From Phycicoccus flavus (lineage in GTDB: Bacteria; Actinomycetota; Actinomycetes; Actinomycetales; Dermatophilaceae), in the NCBI RefSeq assembly GCF_004025965.2, contig NZ_SAYU02000010.1, positions 16,360 through 80,359 on the forward strand: 64,000 nucleotides of DNA, in the 5' to 3' direction. The first letter of the stretch is position 1. Every line of letters begins with the position of its first letter. Below, piece after piece: positions 1 through 11,374 of this stretch. The translations under genes and the position numbers were made by a program. The notes beneath the pieces were generated by a model, which was given only the letters and a program-made list of their open reading frames with translations, searched no databases and was not told the DNA's origin.

Positions 1-656
1 AGAGCGACGAGGGCGGCGAGGTCGCGCTGCGCCGCCGCGGCGAGATCCTCGAGCTCGTCGTCGACGGTGTCTTCGCGATGGACAGCCTCGACCCCAGCAC
101 CGAGCGGGACCTCGCGACGCAGGCCCTCGCCCGCCACGACCGGCCCCGCACCGTGCTCGTCGGCGGCCTCGGCCTGGGGTTCACGACGCGGGCCGTCCTC
201 GCCGACCCGCGCGTGGAGCACGTCGACGTCGTCGAGCTGTCGGCGCCGCTGGTCCGCTGGGCCCGTGCGGGGCTCGTGGCCGAGCTCGCCGGGCTCGAGG
301 AGGAGCGCTGCCGGCTGCACGTCGCCGACGTCGCCGACGTCCTCACGGGCGGGCACGAGCCGCCCGGGCCGTGGGACCTGGTCCTCCTCGACGTCGACAA
401 CGGTCCGGGGTTCCTCGTCCACGCCGAGAACGCCGACCTGTACCGCGTCCCGGGACTGGCGCGGGCCCGCGACGCCCTCGAGCCCGGCGGCGTGCTCGTC
501 GTGTGGTCCTCGCACGTCGCACCGGACCTGCACGCCCACCTGCAGGACGTCGCCGCGCCGGGCGAGACGGTCGCGGAGGTCCCCATCCGGGTCCGGCGCG
601 ACGGGCGGTCCTTCACCTACGCGCTCTACGTCCTGCACCGCGGCGCCGCGGCCTGA
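1..656 (+). CDS. Spermidine synthase-like methyltransferase, 5' end missing
   Basis: The frame is open from base 3 at the window edge, so the real start lies upstream; the first visible ATG at 78 falls inside the fold. The protein shows a Rossmann SAM-binding pattern: the glycine motif [10 protein letters not shown], then an acidic residue ending the next strand (VDVVELS), then [12 protein letters not shown]. This is the spermidine synthase-like fold seen in actinobacteria, where most members have no proven polyamine activity. It is clearly related to the complete gene at 22067-22774, which shares VGGLGLG and the DxDxxP and [14 protein letters not shown] segments. It lies upstream of the str operon on the same strand, separated by a 355-bp gap with its own promoter. 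Substrate unknown. Confidence 0.75.
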   Translation, partial: SDEGGEVALRRRGEILELVVDGVFAMDSLDPSTERDLATQALARHDRPRTVLVGGLGLGFTTRAVLADPRVEHVDVVELSAPLVRWARAGLVAELAGLEEERCRLHVADVADVLTGGHEPPGPWDLVLLDVDNGPGFLVHAENADLYRVPGLARARDALEPGGVLVVWSSHVAPDLHAHLQDVAAPGETVAEVPIRVRRDGRSFTYALYVLHRGAAA

Positions 657-1011
657 CGGGCCGCCGGGCGGAACATCCGGCCCGGGCCCGGCGTTGACCC
701 CCAGTGCCGCCGTCCCGCGGCCTGCGCAGCGCACCGATTTGGAGCGCCCGCGCGCGGGCCGGTATTCTCGACTGCTGTGTCTGGCTAGGTCCGGACCAGG
801 AGCCGGGACCGTCGCCGGGAGGCGACGGACACGGCACACGCCCACCTCTTGCCGGGCGCCCCGTCACCACCGTCCTCACGAGGATGACGCATGGGGAGTG
901 CAGGGAGGAGCAGCCGGTGCGACACACCCGAGCGCGGGGGTCGCGGCGGCCATGACAAGGAGCCGGGGCACCGACGCCCCCGGCTTGACCAGACGACACG
1001 AAGGACTCAGG
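657..1011. other. Intergenic region holding the str-operon promoter and a structured leader
   Basis: No gene is seen in this 355-bp gap. It holds a promoter at about 739-768 and then a leader of roughly 240 nt. Just before the rpsL ribosome binding site is a hairpin with arms AGCCGGGG (961-968) and CCCCGGCT (977-984). Frames open through this gap are N-terminal overruns of rpsL and are not credible coding sequence. Confidence 0.6.
739..768 (+). promoter_or_regulatory. Predicted promoter of the str operon
   Basis: TTGGAG (739-744), an 18-bp spacer and TATTCT (763-768) look like -35 and -10 elements. The -35 sits in the context CCGATTTGG, which recurs upstream of rpsJ with the same 18-bp spacing. 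Predicted by eye. Confidence 0.55.
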
Positions 1012-1386
1012 TTGCCTACCATCAACCAGCTGGTGCGCAAGGGCCGGCAGGACAAGACCACCAAGGTCAAGACTCCTGCCCTCAAGGGCTCCCCGCAGCG
1101 CCGCGGCGTGTGCACGCGCGTGTACACGACCACCCCGAAGAAGCCGAACTCCGCCCTCCGCAAGGTCGCCCGCGTGCGCCTCACGAGCGGCATCGAGGTC
1201 ACCGCCTACATCCCCGGCGTCGGCCACAACCTCCAGGAGCACTCGATGGTGCTCGTGCGCGGTGGCCGGGTGAAGGACCTCCCCGGCGTCCGCTACAAGA
1301 TCATCCGCGGCGCCCTGGACACCCAGGGTGTGCGCGACCGCAAGCAGGCACGCAGCCGCTATGGCGCGAAGAAGGTGAAGGGCTGA
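1012..1386 (+). CDS. rpsL: 30S ribosomal protein S12
   Basis: Small-subunit protein of the decoding centre, 124 aa, the usual actinobacterial length. The start is a TTG at 1012, giving [13 protein letters not shown], preceded by AAGGA at 1001-1005; upstream in-frame ATGs would add residues foreign to S12. The conserved [17 protein letters not shown] and GVRYKIIRG segments are present. Lys at the streptomycin-resistance position (KKPNSA) is the wild-type form. First gene of rpsL-rpsG-fusA-tuf; its stop overlaps the rpsG start (TGATG). Confidence 0.97.
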   Translation: MPTINQLVRKGRQDKTTKVKTPALKGSPQRRGVCTRVYTTTPKKPNSALRKVARVRLTSGIEVTAYIPGVGHNLQEHSMVLVRGGRVKDLPGVRYKIIRGALDTQGVRDRKQARSRYGAKKVKG

Positions 1387-1856
1387 TGCCGCGCAAGGGT
1401 CCCGCCCCGAAGCGACCGCTCGTCGTCGACCCGGTCTACGCGAGCCCGCTCGTGACCGCGCTCGTCAACAAGGTCCTCCTCGACGGCAAGAAGTCCACCG
1501 CCGAGCGCATCGTCTACGGCGCGCTCGAGGGCTGCCGCGACAAGACCGGCACCGACCCGGTGCAGACGCTCAAGCGCGCGCTCGACAACATCAAGCCGAC
1601 CCTGGAGGTCAAGCCCCGCCGCGTCGGTGGTGCCACCTACCAGGTCCCCATCGAGGTCAAGCCGAACCGCGCGACGACGCTGTCGCTGCGCTGGCTCGTC
1701 GGCTACTCGCGCCAGCGTCGCGAGAAGACCATGACCGAGCGGCTCATGAACGAGATCCTCGACGCCTCCAACGGCCTCGGCGCCGCTGTCAAGCGCCGCG
1801 AGGACACGCACAAGATGGCCGAGTCCAACAAGGCCTTCGCCCACTACCGCTGGTGA
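1386..1856 (+). CDS. rpsG: 30S ribosomal protein S7
   Basis: Primary 16S rRNA-binding protein that nucleates the 30S head, 156 aa and full length. It begins [11 protein letters not shown] and contains the S7 signature region [16 protein letters not shown] and the C-terminal helix ending AHYRW. The ATG overlaps the rpsL stop by one base, so translation is probably coupled. In other bacteria S7 is the translational repressor of the str operon; nothing here tests that. Confidence 0.97.
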   Translation: MPRKGPAPKRPLVVDPVYASPLVTALVNKVLLDGKKSTAERIVYGALEGCRDKTGTDPVQTLKRALDNIKPTLEVKPRRVGGATYQVPIEVKPNRATTLSLRWLVGYSRQRREKTMTERLMNEILDASNGLGAAVKRREDTHKMAESNKAFAHYRW

Positions 1857-1964
1857 CCACCACCCGGGAGCCGGCCGCACCACCCCCGCGGCCGGCCCCG
1901 GGGCACCGGTGACACCACCGCGCACCGACACCGCACCCGAAGCGACGAGACGAGAGCACCGAAC

Positions 1965-4079
1965 GTGGCACAGGACGTCCTGACCGACCTCACGAAGGTC
2001 CGCAACATCGGCATCATGGCGCACATCGACGCCGGCAAGACGACGGCGACGGAGCGCATCCTCTTCTACACCGGCGTCAACCGGAAGATGGGCGAGACGC
2101 ACGACGGCGCCTCGACCACCGACTGGATGGAGCAGGAGAAGGAGCGGGGGATCACCATCACCTCCGCGGCGGTCACCTCCTTCTGGGAGGGCCACCAGAT
2201 CAACATCATCGACACCCCCGGGCACGTCGACTTCACGGTCGAGGTCGAGCGCTCGCTGCGCGTCCTCGACGGTGCCGTCGCCGTGTTCGACGGCAAGGAG
2301 GGCGTCGAGCCGCAGTCCGAGACGGTGTGGCGCCAGGCCGACAAGTACAACGTGCCGCGCATCTGCTTCGTCAACAAGATGGACAAGCTCGGCGCGGACT
2401 TCTACTTCACCGTCGACACCATCAAGGACCGCCTCGGCGCGGAGCCGCTCGTGCTCCAGCTGCCGATCGGCGCCGAGAACGACTTCGTCGGGGTCGTCGA
2501 CCTCATCTACAAGCGCGCGCTCGTCTGGGAGGGCGACGCCAAGGGTGACGTGACCCTCGGCGCGAAGTACGAGATCCAGGACATCCCGGCCGACATGGTC
2601 GAGAAGGTCGAGGAGTACCGCCACCACCTCATCGAGCGGGTGGCCGAGTCCGACGACGCGCTCATGGAGAAGTACCTCGAGGGCGAGGAGCTCACGCCCG
2701 AGGAGATCAAGGCCGGCATCCGCAAGCTCACGATCGCCTCCGAGCTCTACCCGGTGCTGTGCGGCTCCGCGTTCAAGAACCGCGGCGTGCAGCCGATGCT
2801 CGACGCCGTCGTCGACTACCTGCCGGCGCCGGTCGACGTCCCCGCGATGCACGGGCACGCCCCGGGCAACGAGGAGGAGGAGATCACCCGCAAGCCGAGC
2901 AAGGACGAGCCGTTCTCCGCGCTCGCCTTCAAGGTCGCCGCGCACCCGTTCTTCGGCACGCTCACCTTCATCCGCGTGTACTCGGGCCACATCAGCTCGG
3001 GCACCCAGGTCATCAACAGCACGAAGATGAAGAAGGAGCGCATCGGGAAGCTCTTCCAGATGCACGCCAACAAGGAGAACCCGGTCGAGGAGGCCATGGC
3101 GGGCCACATCTACGCCGCCATCGGCCTGAAGTCCACGACGACGGGTGACACCCTCTCCAACATCGACCACCCGGTCGTGCTGGAGTCGATGACCTTCCCC
3201 GAGCCGGTCATCCAGGTGGCCATCGAGCCCAAGACCAAGGGCGACCAGGAGAAGCTGTCGACGGCCATCCAGCGTCTCGCCGAGGAGGACCCGACCTTCC
3301 AGGTCACCCTCGACGACGAGACCGGCCAGACGATCATCGCCGGCATGGGCGAGCTCCACCTCGACATCCTCGTGGACCGGATGAAGCGCGAGTTCAAGGT
3401 CGAGGCCAACGTCGGCAAGCCGCAGGTCGCCTACCGCGAGACCATCAAGCGCGGCATCGACCGCTACGACTACACCCACAAGAAGCAGACGGGTGGGTCG
3501 GGCCAGTTCGCGAAGGTCCAGATCGCGCTGGCGCCGCTGGACACCGCCGAGGGCGAGCTCTACGAGTTCGACAACAAGGTCACCGGTGGCCGCGTCCCGC
3601 GCGAGTACATCCCGTCGGTCGACGCCGGCATCCAGGACGCCATGCAGTACGGCATCCTCGCCGGCTACCCGATGGTCGGGGTCAAGGCGACGCTCCTCGA
3701 CGGTGCGGCGCACGACGTCGACTCCTCGGAGATGGCGTTCAAGATCGCCGGGTCGATGGCGTTCAAGGAGGCCGTCCGCAAGTGCGAGCCGGTCCTCCTC
3801 GAGCCGATGATGGCCGTCGAGGTGCGCACGCCCGAGGACTACATGGGCGACGTCATCGGCGACATCAACGCCCGGCGCGGCCAGATCCAGGCGATGGAGG
3901 ACATCAGCGGCGCGAAGATCGTCCGCGGTGTCGTCCCGCTGTCGGAGATGTTCGGGTACGTCGGCGACCTGCGGTCCAAGACCCAGGGTCGGGCGAACTA
4001 CTCGATGGAGTTCGACTCCTACGCCGAGGTCCCCAAGTCGGTGGCCGAGGAGATCATCAAGAAGGTCAGGGGCGAGTGA
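1965..4079 (+). CDS. fusA: Elongation factor G
   Basis: Translocation GTPase, 704 aa. The GTG start at 1965 gives [16 protein letters not shown]. GTPase motifs are visible: G1 AHIDAGKTT, the switch I region ending [10 protein letters not shown]3 DTPGHVDF and G4 NKMDK. The second GTPase-associated domain and domains III-V follow, with GGSGQFAKV and [14 protein letters not shown] in domain IV. The length and motifs fit the canonical factor rather than a fusidic-acid-resistance paralogue. It is separated from rpsG by 108 bp and from tuf by 117 bp. Confidence 0.97.
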   Translation: MAQDVLTDLTKVRNIGIMAHIDAGKTTATERILFYTGVNRKMGETHDGASTTDWMEQEKERGITITSAAVTSFWEGHQINIIDTPGHVDFTVEVERSLRVLDGAVAVFDGKEGVEPQSETVWRQADKYNVPRICFVNKMDKLGADFYFTVDTIKDRLGAEPLVLQLPIGAENDFVGVVDLIYKRALVWEGDAKGDVTLGAKYEIQDIPADMVEKVEEYRHHLIERVAESDDALMEKYLEGEELTPEEIKAGIRKLTIASELYPVLCGSAFKNRGVQPMLDAVVDYLPAPVDVPAMHGHAPGNEEEEITRKPSKDEPFSALAFKVAAHPFFGTLTFIRVYSGHISSGTQVINSTKMKKERIGKLFQMHANKENPVEEAMAGHIYAAIGLKSTTTGDTLSNIDHPVVLESMTFPEPVIQVAIEPKTKGDQEKLSTAIQRLAEEDPTFQVTLDDETGQTIIAGMGELHLDILVDRMKREFKVEANVGKPQVAYRETIKRGIDRYDYTHKKQTGGSGQFAKVQIALAPLDTAEGELYEFDNKVTGGRVPREYIPSVDAGIQDAMQYGILAGYPMVGVKATLLDGAAHDVDSSEMAFKIAGSMAFKEAVRKCEPVLLEPMMAVEVRTPEDYMGDVIGDINARRGQIQAMEDISGAKIVRGVVPLSEMFGYVGDLRSKTQGRANYSMEFDSYAEVPKSVAEEIIKKVRGE

Positions 4080-4196
4080 CCGCTAGAGTGGTCGCCGGTC
4101 CCGGCTGAGAAGCACAGCACCACCCCCATAGACGACGCCACGTCCTGCTGGTCGTAACGGCGTTCCCTGAAGAGAAGTCCTGAGGAGGACAAGCAA

Positions 4197-5393
<1,197 letters not shown>

Positions 5394-5424
5394 CCCCTCG
5401 CCGGTCCTGACCGGCAGCGTCTCC

Positions 5425-5462
5425 AAGGGCCCCGTTCCACCGCTCGGTGGGGCGGGGCCCTT
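5425..5462 (+). terminator. Rho-independent-type terminator of the str operon
   Basis: Hairpin with arms AAGGGCCCCG (5425-5434) and CGGGGCCCTT (5453-5462), and an inner stem CCACCG/CGGTGG (5437-5442 / 5445-5450). No long U tract, as is usual in GC-rich actinobacteria. Confidence 0.75.
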
Positions 5463-5586
5463 CGCGTGCCCGGCGGCCGCGCACGGTTACGGTCGACCGG
5501 ACCGGGGTAGGGACGGGGGCAGGCCGGCGCACGGCGTGCTGCGACGTGCCCGTGGCCCGACCGACCCGAGCCCGGTGAGGAGACCC

Positions 5587-7176
5587 GTGACGGAGCCCGA
5601 CGCCCTCGTCGCCGGTCGCTACCGCCTCGTGCGCCGCATCGGCACCGGGGGGATGGGCACGGTCTGGCTCGCCCATGACGAGCGGCTGGACCGGGACGTC
5701 GCCGTCAAGCGGCTGCACCCGGACCGGACGGCCGACGAGGAGGAGGCCGCGCTCGGCGCCCGGCGCGCGATGCGCGAGGCGCGGATCACCGCCCGGCTGC
5801 ACCACCCGCACGCCGTCACCGTCTACGACGTCGTCGAGCACGAGGGCCGGCCCTGCCTGGTGATGCAGCACTTCCCGTCGGTGAGCCTCGCCGAGCTGAG
5901 CGCGAGGGAGCAGCCGCTCGGCCTCGAGGCCGTCGCCGCCATCGGCGGGGAGGTGGCGTCGGCGCTCGCCGCGGCCCACGAGGAGGGCATCGTCCACCGG
6001 GACGTCAAGCCCGGGAACGTCCTCGTCGGACCGGACGGGACGGCCAAGATCAGCGACTTCGGCATCGCCCACGCCCTCGACGACGTCTCGCTGACGAGCA
6101 CCGGGCTGGTCAGCGGCACCCCGGCCTACCTGGCACCCGAGGTGGCGCGCGGGGAGGTGTCGACGCCGGCGTCCGACGTGTTCTCGCTCGGCTCGACGCT
6201 GTACACGGTCCTCGAGGGCCGGTCGCCGTTCGGCACGGACGAGAACCCGATGGCGCTGCTGTACCGGGTGGCCTCGGGGGAGGTCGAGCCGCCCGTCCGG
6301 TCCGGCAGCCTGACCCCGCTGCTGCTCTCGATGCTCGCGCTCGACCCCGCCGACCGGCCGCCGATGGCGCAGGTGGCGGCCCGGCTGTCCTCGCGCGGCG
6401 GCCCGGTGGCGTCGACCCCGGCCGTCGCGGCGGCGACCGCCGCGCTGCCGCAGGGCGCCGCCGGGTCCGAGGGCGCACCGGACGACGACCCGCTCTCGTC
6501 GTTCTGGGCGGAGCCGTCCGCACCGCCGGCCGGAGCGGGCACCGGCCGGGGACGGGGCGGTGGGCGGCGCGTGCTGCCGGCGCTCGCCGTCGTGGCGGTC
6601 GTCGCCGGCCTGGTCGCCCTCGTGCTCACGCAGCGGTCGGACGACCCGAGCACGGCGTCGCCGCCGTCGTCGACGTCCTCGGCCACGCCCAGCCCGACGC
6701 CGTCGACCACGGCGAGCCCGTCGGCCACGCCGAGCCCGTCGGCCACCCGGCGTCCGTCGGCCACGCCGAGCCCGTCGGCCACGTCGAGCCCGTCACCGAC
6801 GCCGACACCGGCGCCGTCCACCCCGCCCCCGAGCGCGTCGTCCGGCACCCCGACGGCGGCGGAGCTGTCCCAGGCGGTGGCGGGGTACTACGGGCTGCTC
6901 CCGGGCGACCTCGACGCCGGCTGGCAGCGGCTCACCCCGCGCTACCAGCGCACGACGGCCGCGAACCGGGACACCTACGACCGGTTCTGGGGCGCCATCG
7001 ACCGTGTGGGTGTCGCCGACGTCGAAGCGCAGGCGCCCTCCTCGGTCACCGCGACGATCACCTACGACTACGCCGACGGCCGCACCTACGTCGAGCGCAC
7101 CGCCTACCGGCTCGTGCGGGACGACGGCCTGCTGAAGATCGACGGCTCCGAGGTGCTCAGCAGCACCCAGCGGTGA
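5587..7176 (+). CDS. Membrane-anchored Ser/Thr protein kinase (PknB-type)
   Basis: Hanks-type kinase of 529 aa. GTG at 5587 is preceded by GAGGAGA. The catalytic domain spans about residues 10-275: glycine loop GTGGMGTV, VAVK lysine (K41), HRDVKPGN (D139), DFG (D157) and the APE-like segment YLAPEV. After a disordered linker, one transmembrane helix lies at about 329-350 (VLPALAVVAVVAGLV). Outside it comes a low-complexity Ser/Thr/Pro/Ala tract with repeated SPSAT units, then a roughly 95-residue extracytoplasmic domain with an NTF2-like feel. No PASTA repeats, so it is not PknB itself. The ligand and targets cannot be read from sequence. Monocistronic, behind the tuf terminator. Confidence 0.9.
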   Translation: MTEPDALVAGRYRLVRRIGTGGMGTVWLAHDERLDRDVAVKRLHPDRTADEEEAALGARRAMREARITARLHHPHAVTVYDVVEHEGRPCLVMQHFPSVSLAELSAREQPLGLEAVAAIGGEVASALAAAHEEGIVHRDVKPGNVLVGPDGTAKISDFGIAHALDDVSLTSTGLVSGTPAYLAPEVARGEVSTPASDVFSLGSTLYTVLEGRSPFGTDENPMALLYRVASGEVEPPVRSGSLTPLLLSMLALDPADRPPMAQVAARLSSRGGPVASTPAVAAATAALPQGAAGSEGAPDDDPLSSFWAEPSAPPAGAGTGRGRGGGRRVLPALAVVAVVAGLVALVLTQRSDDPSTASPPSSTSSATPSPTPSTTASPSATPSPSATRRPSATPSPSATSSPSPTPTPAPSTPPPSASSGTPTAAELSQAVAGYYGLLPGDLDAGWQRLTPRYQRTTAANRDTYDRFWGAIDRVGVADVEAQAPSSVTATITYDYADGRTYVERTAYRLVRDDGLLKIDGSEVLSSTQR

Positions 7177-7230
7177 CCCGCAGGCGACCGAGGGCCTCCT
7201 CCAGGCCCCCGGCTGTGCCGGGCTCGTGGA

Positions 7231-8069
7231 GTGGCGGAGGACCCGGACCCCGAGGCAGGGCTGCGCGACGCCGGGCTCACCGACGAGGGGCTGACCGCGG
7301 TGCTCGGCCTGGCCCGGCCGTCCGTGCTCCTGGCCCCCCGGCCGGAGGGTCCCTCCCGCGTCGGGGGGAGCCGCATCGGTGGCCTCCCGGACCTGCCGAC
7401 GGGGACGTCCTGGCCGCAGCGCCCGACGGTGGAGCTCGATCGCGGGAGCGACGAGGACCGGCCGCCGCTGTCCTTCGTCGCCCAGGTCGACCTGGCCGAG
7501 GTGGCCGCGGCGGGGAGGCCCTCCCCGAGCTGCCGTCCACCGGTCGCCTGCTGCTGTTCTACGACGTCCAGGAGATGCCCTGGGGCTTCGACCCGGCCGA
7601 CCGGGTGGGATGGCTGCTCCTCCACGACGACACCCCGGAGGACGACCTGGCCCCCGTCGAGCCCCCCGCGGTGCTGCGCACGCCGGACCCCGACGGTGTC
7701 CTGCCCGAGCTGCCGCTGACCGCGACGGCGGCGAGGACCCTCCCCGAGGGCTTCACGCCCGCCGTGGAGGACGCCCTCGGCGCGTCGGACCGCGATGCGT
7801 ACCGGGAGTGGTGGGTCGAGAGCATGGACCGGGCGTTCTTCGACACCCACCGGGTCGGCGGCCGGCCGAGCCAGGTCCAGGGGGAGATGACCGTGGAGTG
7901 CGCGCTGGGCTCCGCCGGGCATTCGACCGGCGACAGCAGCGCCTACGACGACGAGGAGGTGCTGGCCGCCGCACAGGCCGAGGCGCCGGAGTGGCGGCTG
8001 GTCCTCCAGGTCGCCTCCGACGACGACCGCGGGTTCATGTGGGGCGACTCCGGGTTCCTCTTCGTGTGA
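7231..8069 (+). pseudogene. DUF1963 (YwqG-like) gene broken by a one-base frameshift
   Basis: The N-terminal half reads in the frame of the GTG at 7231 (conserved RIGGLPDLPTGTSWP and PLSFVAQVDLAEVA). The C-terminal half (LPSTGRLLLFYDVQ, PWGFDPADRVG, GDSGFLFV) lies in the next frame. The two join at the GGGG run at 7512-7515: one more G would restore a single frame (AAAGEALPELPSTG) of about 279 residues, the size expected for DUF1963. It is therefore either a recent pseudogene or a homopolymer sequencing error. Function of the family unknown. The adjacent kinase is on the same strand. Confidence 0.75.
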
Positions 8070-8169
8070 ATGAGGCGCGCGGACCTGGTCGCGCGTCGAT
8101 TCGACCGCGCGCACCTGGTCCTCCAGTGCTGCTGACCCGCGCTCCCGGCCGGCCCGGGTGGCCTCGGGC

Positions 8170-9414
8170 TCAGACCGTCGCCGGCTCCGGCTGCGCGACC
8201 CGGGGGAGGGTGCGCACCGACCGGGCGGCGAGCAGCCCGAGGGCGACCGCGAGGTAGAGGACGCCGGCCGCCGTGACGACGGGGGCGAGACCGAACCGGT
8301 CCCCGAGGGGGCCGAAGAGCAGCTGGCCGACCGGCACCGCGACCATCGACCCCAGTGCGTCGTAGGAGTAGGCCCGGGAGAGATGCTGCTCGGGCAGGTG
8401 CTCCTGCATGGCGAGGTTCCACCCCATCCCGAAGACCTCCAGCCCGACGCCGGCGACGGCCGCGGCCGCGACGAGCAGGACCACGTGGGGTGCCGCGCCG
8501 AGGACGACGAGGGGGACGCCGAGCAGCGACACGGCGACCACCCCGAGGAGCAGCGGGCGCGGCAGCCGCACCCGCAGCAGCACCGCGGTCGCCACGAGGG
8601 CGCCGACCGCCTCGGCGGAGATCACCCACCCCCACTCCTGGCGGCCGATCGTCCGCTCCGCGAGGGCGGGGCCCAGGGTGAGCCAGGCGCCGCCGGTGAT
8701 GGCGTTGAGGACCCCGAACGCGGCGACGACGAGCCAGAGCCACGTCGTGGAGCGGAACAGGTCCCACCCCTCGCGCAGCTCGGTGACGACGCCGGCCCGC
8801 GGGGCGGCCGGTCGCGCCGTGACGTCGGCGAGCCGGCGCACGGGGACGAGCAGCAGCGCGGCCACGCCCCAGGTGGCGGCGTCCGCGAGGACCGCCCAGC
8901 CGGAGCCGGCGGTGACGACGAGCAGTGTGCCGAGGCTCGGGCCGGCGATGGCCGTGAGGCCGCGCGACATGCTCACCAGGGCGTTGGCCCGCTGCAGCTC
9001 GGCGGCCGGGACGAGAGCGGGGACCATCGCGGCCATGGCCGGGAAGCCGACGCCGTTGGCCGCACCGAGCAGGGCCTGGAGGACGACGACCCCCCAGAGG
9101 GGCGCGTGCCCGGTGAGCAGGAGCACCGCCGTCACCCCCTGCAGCAGGGCGCTCGCGACGTTCGAGGCCTGGAGGACGAGCGCCCGGGGCAGCCGGTCGG
9201 CGAGGACCCCGCCGAAGAGGAGGAGGAGGACCATCGGCAGGGTGCGGGCCGCGAGCACCTGGCCGAGCGCCGTCGCCGAGCCCCCGAGGTCGAGCACCGC
9301 GAAGGCCAGCGCGACCGTGGCGGCCGTGGACCCGAGCAGGCCGACGGTCCGCGACCCGAGGTACCAGCGGAAGGCGGCGTACCGGAGCGGGGCGAGCGAC
9401 GGGGACGACGTCAC
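8170..9414 (-). CDS. MFS transporter, 12-helix efflux type
   Basis: 414-aa major facilitator protein with about 12 hydrophobic segments and the loop 2-3 motif GGVLADRLPR. This matches the enterobactin-exporter/macrolide-efflux-like group of putative drug exporters. GTG start at 9414 overlaps the stop of the ArsR gene upstream (GTGA), so the two are co-translated. The regulator probably represses this transporter; substrate unknown. A very similar ArsR-MFS pair lies at 59413-61337. Confidence 0.88.
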   Translation of the reverse strand: MTSSPSLAPLRYAAFRWYLGSRTVGLLGSTAATVALAFAVLDLGGSATALGQVLAARTLPMVLLLLFGGVLADRLPRALVLQASNVASALLQGVTAVLLLTGHAPLWGVVVLQALLGAANGVGFPAMAAMVPALVPAAELQRANALVSMSRGLTAIAGPSLGTLLVVTAGSGWAVLADAATWGVAALLLVPVRRLADVTARPAAPRAGVVTELREGWDLFRSTTWLWLVVAAFGVLNAITGGAWLTLGPALAERTIGRQEWGWVISAEAVGALVATAVLLRVRLPRPLLLGVVAVSLLGVPLVVLGAAPHVVLLVAAAAVAGVGLEVFGMGWNLAMQEHLPEQHLSRAYSYDALGSMVAVPVGQLLFGPLGDRFGLAPVVTAAGVLYLAVALGLLAARSVRTLPRVAQPEPATV

Positions 9415-9959
9415 GCCCGTTCGCCCATCTCGAAGGCGAAGAGCGAGACCCCGACGCGCCGGGCGCCCTCGGTCCGCGGCGGCAGGGCCCGGTCGTGGAC
9501 GAGGGCGGAGGCCTCCTCGAGCAGCGCCCGGGCCCGGGCCCAGGTGTCGTCGTCGACCCACAGCTCGGCGTCGGTGACGAGGCCGCCGCTGTCGGGGACC
9601 CGCTCGGCGTAGCGGCGCTGGACCTCGCCCGCCGCCGCTCGCACGAACAGGTCCGCGGCCTCGCGACGCTCGCCCGGCGTCGCCCCGGGCGCCCGGGCGG
9701 ACCCGGCCGACCCCTCCACGCCACGCCAGTGGTGGCGGTAGCGCTTGGCGCGGCCGCCGCGGATCGTCTCCTCGCCGCTGACGACGACCTCGCCCGCGTT
9801 CTCGAGGAAGCGCAGGTGGTAGGAGGCGTTGGCGTGCGTCGTGCCGAGCTCGCGGGCGACGTCGGCCGCGGTGAGGTCGGCGCCGGTCAGCAGCGAGAGG
9901 ATGCGCAGCCGGAGGGGATGGGCCAGGGCCCGGAGCCGGTCGCGGTCGTCGGGGGCCAC
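9411..9959 (-). CDS. ArsR-family winged-helix regulator
   Basis: 182-aa protein with an N-terminal winged helix: LRALAHPLRLRILSLL, then ADVARELGTTHANASYHLRFLENAG as recognition helix, then a wing. No CxC metal-binding pair, so it is likely a drug- or metabolite-responsive member of the HTH_20 group. The GTG at 9959 is chosen because GGAGG lies 6 nt upstream; the longer frame to 10004 lacks a site. It leads an operon with the MFS gene. Divergent from rpsJ. Confidence 0.85.
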   Translation of the reverse strand: MAPDDRDRLRALAHPLRLRILSLLTGADLTAADVARELGTTHANASYHLRFLENAGEVVVSGEETIRGGRAKRYRHHWRGVEGSAGSARAPGATPGERREAADLFVRAAAGEVQRRYAERVPDSGGLVTDAELWVDDDTWARARALLEEASALVHDRALPPRTEGARRVGVSLFAFEMGERA

Positions 9960-10395
9960 GTCTACCTCCAAAGAAGTGTTGGACTGTCGCCGGCAGCCTG
10001 CCACGGCCGACGGCGACCGTCAAGCACATGTTGGGGGGTGACCGACGCGCCACGGTGGCGGGGCTGCCGGGGGAGGGGCGCGGCCTGATGTATCGGCCGA
10101 TTTGGACACCCCCGCCGCGCTCTGGCACACTGACCAGGTTGCTTGGCGCGCGTGAGTGACCCTGCTGGGTCCTCCACGCCCACCGCCTCGAGAAGACGAA
10201 CCGCCCTCGGGCGGGGCGGCTCGGGCGAAGAGCCAGGCCCCGGTCCCACCGGGCAGACGATCCCACGGACGTGGTGCGGGTTCCCGCACGCCGCTCGTGA
10301 GCGGAGCGAGGGCGACACGCCCGACCTCGGGGGTCGGAGGCGCGAGGGACCGGCACACAGACCAGTTGGACGGCGAGAGAGAGACGGAACATCAG
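9960..10395. other. Intergenic region: divergent promoters and structured rpsJ leader
   Basis: A 436-bp gap between the divergent ArsR and rpsJ genes. It holds the S10 promoter (10102-10131) and then a leader of about 260 nt rich in hairpins, for example GTGCGGG/CCCGCAC at 10274-10289 and CCGACC/GGTCGG near 10320-10337. In Escherichia coli ribosomal protein L4 acts on the S10 leader; whether this leader does the same is not shown. No credible ORF. Confidence 0.55.
10102..10131 (+). promoter_or_regulatory. Predicted promoter of the S10 operon
   Basis: TTGGAC (10102-10107), an 18-bp spacer and CACACT (10126-10131). The context CCGATTTGG is the same as at the rpsL promoter. The -10 is weak, so confidence rests on the shared -35 context and spacing. 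Confidence 0.45.
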
Positions 10396-10704
10396 ATGGC
10401 GGGACAGAAGATCCGCATCCGGTTGAAGTCGTACGACCACGAGGTCATCGACAGCTCGGCGCGCAAGATCGTCGACACCGTGACCCGGGCCGGCGCGACC
10501 GTTGTCGGCCCGGTGCCGCTGCCGACCGAGAAGAACGTGTTCTGCGTCATCCGGTCGCCGCACAAGTACAAGGACAGCCGCGAGCACTTCGAGATGCGCA
10601 CGCACAAGCGCCTCATCGACATCGTCGACCCGACGCCCAAGGCCGTCGACTCGCTGATGCGCCTCGACCTCCCGGCCGACGTCAACATCGAGATCAAGCT
10701 CTGA
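10396..10704 (+). CDS. rpsJ: 30S ribosomal protein S10
   Basis: 102-aa full-length S10 (NusE), a 30S head protein that also takes part in NusB-dependent antitermination in characterised bacteria. It starts [19 protein letters not shown] and contains the conserved [30 protein letters not shown] region. The ATG at 10396 is preceded by GAGAGA. First gene of the S10 operon. An in-frame extension to 10156 is open but reads through the leader and is rejected. Confidence 0.97.
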   Translation: MAGQKIRIRLKSYDHEVIDSSARKIVDTVTRAGATVVGPVPLPTEKNVFCVIRSPHKYKDSREHFEMRTHKRLIDIVDPTPKAVDSLMRLDLPADVNIEIKL

Positions 10705-10712
10705 GGCTCGCG

Positions 10713-11369
10713 ATGACCACCACTGCCACGAAGACCCAGAAGGGTCTGCTGGGCACCAAGCTCGGCATGACCCAGGTGTGGGACGAGGACAACCGCCTCG
10801 TGCCCGTCACCGTGATCCAGGCCGGCCCGAACGTCGTGACCCAGGTCCGCGCCGCCGACACCGACGGCTACGCCGCCGTGCAGCTCGGCTTCGGCGCCAT
10901 CGACCCGCGCAAGGTCACCAAGCCGCTGGCCGGTCACTTCGACAAGGCCGGCGTCACGCCGCGCCGCTACCTCATCGAGATCCGCACCGCGGACGCCGCC
11001 GAGTACACCCTCGGCCAGGAGCTCGGTGCCGACACCTTCGAGCCCGGCTCGTCCGTCGACGTCAGCGCGACGACGAAGGGCAAGGGGTTCGCCGGCGTCA
11101 TGAAGCGCCACGGCTTCCACGGCGTGTCGGCCTCGCACGGTGCCCACCGCAACCACCGCAAGCCCGGCTCGATCGGCGGGTGCGCCACCCCCGGTCGCGT
11201 CTTCAAGGGCATGCGCATGGCCGGCCGGATGGGCGGGGTGCGGCACACGACGCAGAACCTCACGATCCACGCCGTCGACGCCGACAAGGGCCTGCTGCTC
11301 GTCAAGGGCGCCGTCCCCGGTCCCCGCGGTGCGGTCGTCCTCGTCCGCTCGGCCGCGAAGGGGGCCTGA
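10713..11369 (+). CDS. rplC: 50S ribosomal protein L3
   Basis: 218 aa. Early-assembly 23S rRNA-binding protein whose loop reaches toward the peptidyl-transferase centre. Key segments: [28 protein letters not shown] and [23 protein letters not shown], which holds the conserved glutamine-loop surroundings. The spacing of 8 bp from rpsJ indicates an operon. Confidence 0.97.
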   Translation: MTTTATKTQKGLLGTKLGMTQVWDEDNRLVPVTVIQAGPNVVTQVRAADTDGYAAVQLGFGAIDPRKVTKPLAGHFDKAGVTPRRYLIEIRTADAAEYTLGQELGADTFEPGSSVDVSATTKGKGFAGVMKRHGFHGVSASHGAHRNHRKPGSIGGCATPGRVFKGMRMAGRMGGVRHTTQNLTIHAVDADKGLLLVKGAVPGPRGAVVLVRSAAKGA

Positions 11370-11374
11370 CCCAC

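Noticed and set aside
67..1011. N-terminal extension of S12 by 315 residues
   Set aside because: Arg/Pro/Ser-rich and unlike any S12; the TTG at 1012 has a ribosome binding site and gives the exact family N-terminus.
1359..3713. A 784-codon minus-strand frame over rpsG and fusA
   Set aside because: Antisense shadow of fusA without domain motifs or a ribosome binding site.
6655..6840. Repeated GCCGAGCCCGTCGGCCAC-like units in the kinase gene as a repeat array
   Set aside because: They encode the Ser/Pro/Ala/Thr extracellular linker in frame and vary as low-complexity coding repeats do; not CRISPR.
8070..8169. Short inverted repeat GCGCGCGGACC/GGTCGCGCG in the convergent gap before the first MFS gene
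   Set aside because: It could be a weak bidirectional terminator, but the loop is one base and pairing is imperfect; not strong enough to list as a feature.
10156..10395. N-terminal extension of S10 by 80 residues
   Set aside because: It reads through the structured leader; the ATG at 10396 gives standard S10.
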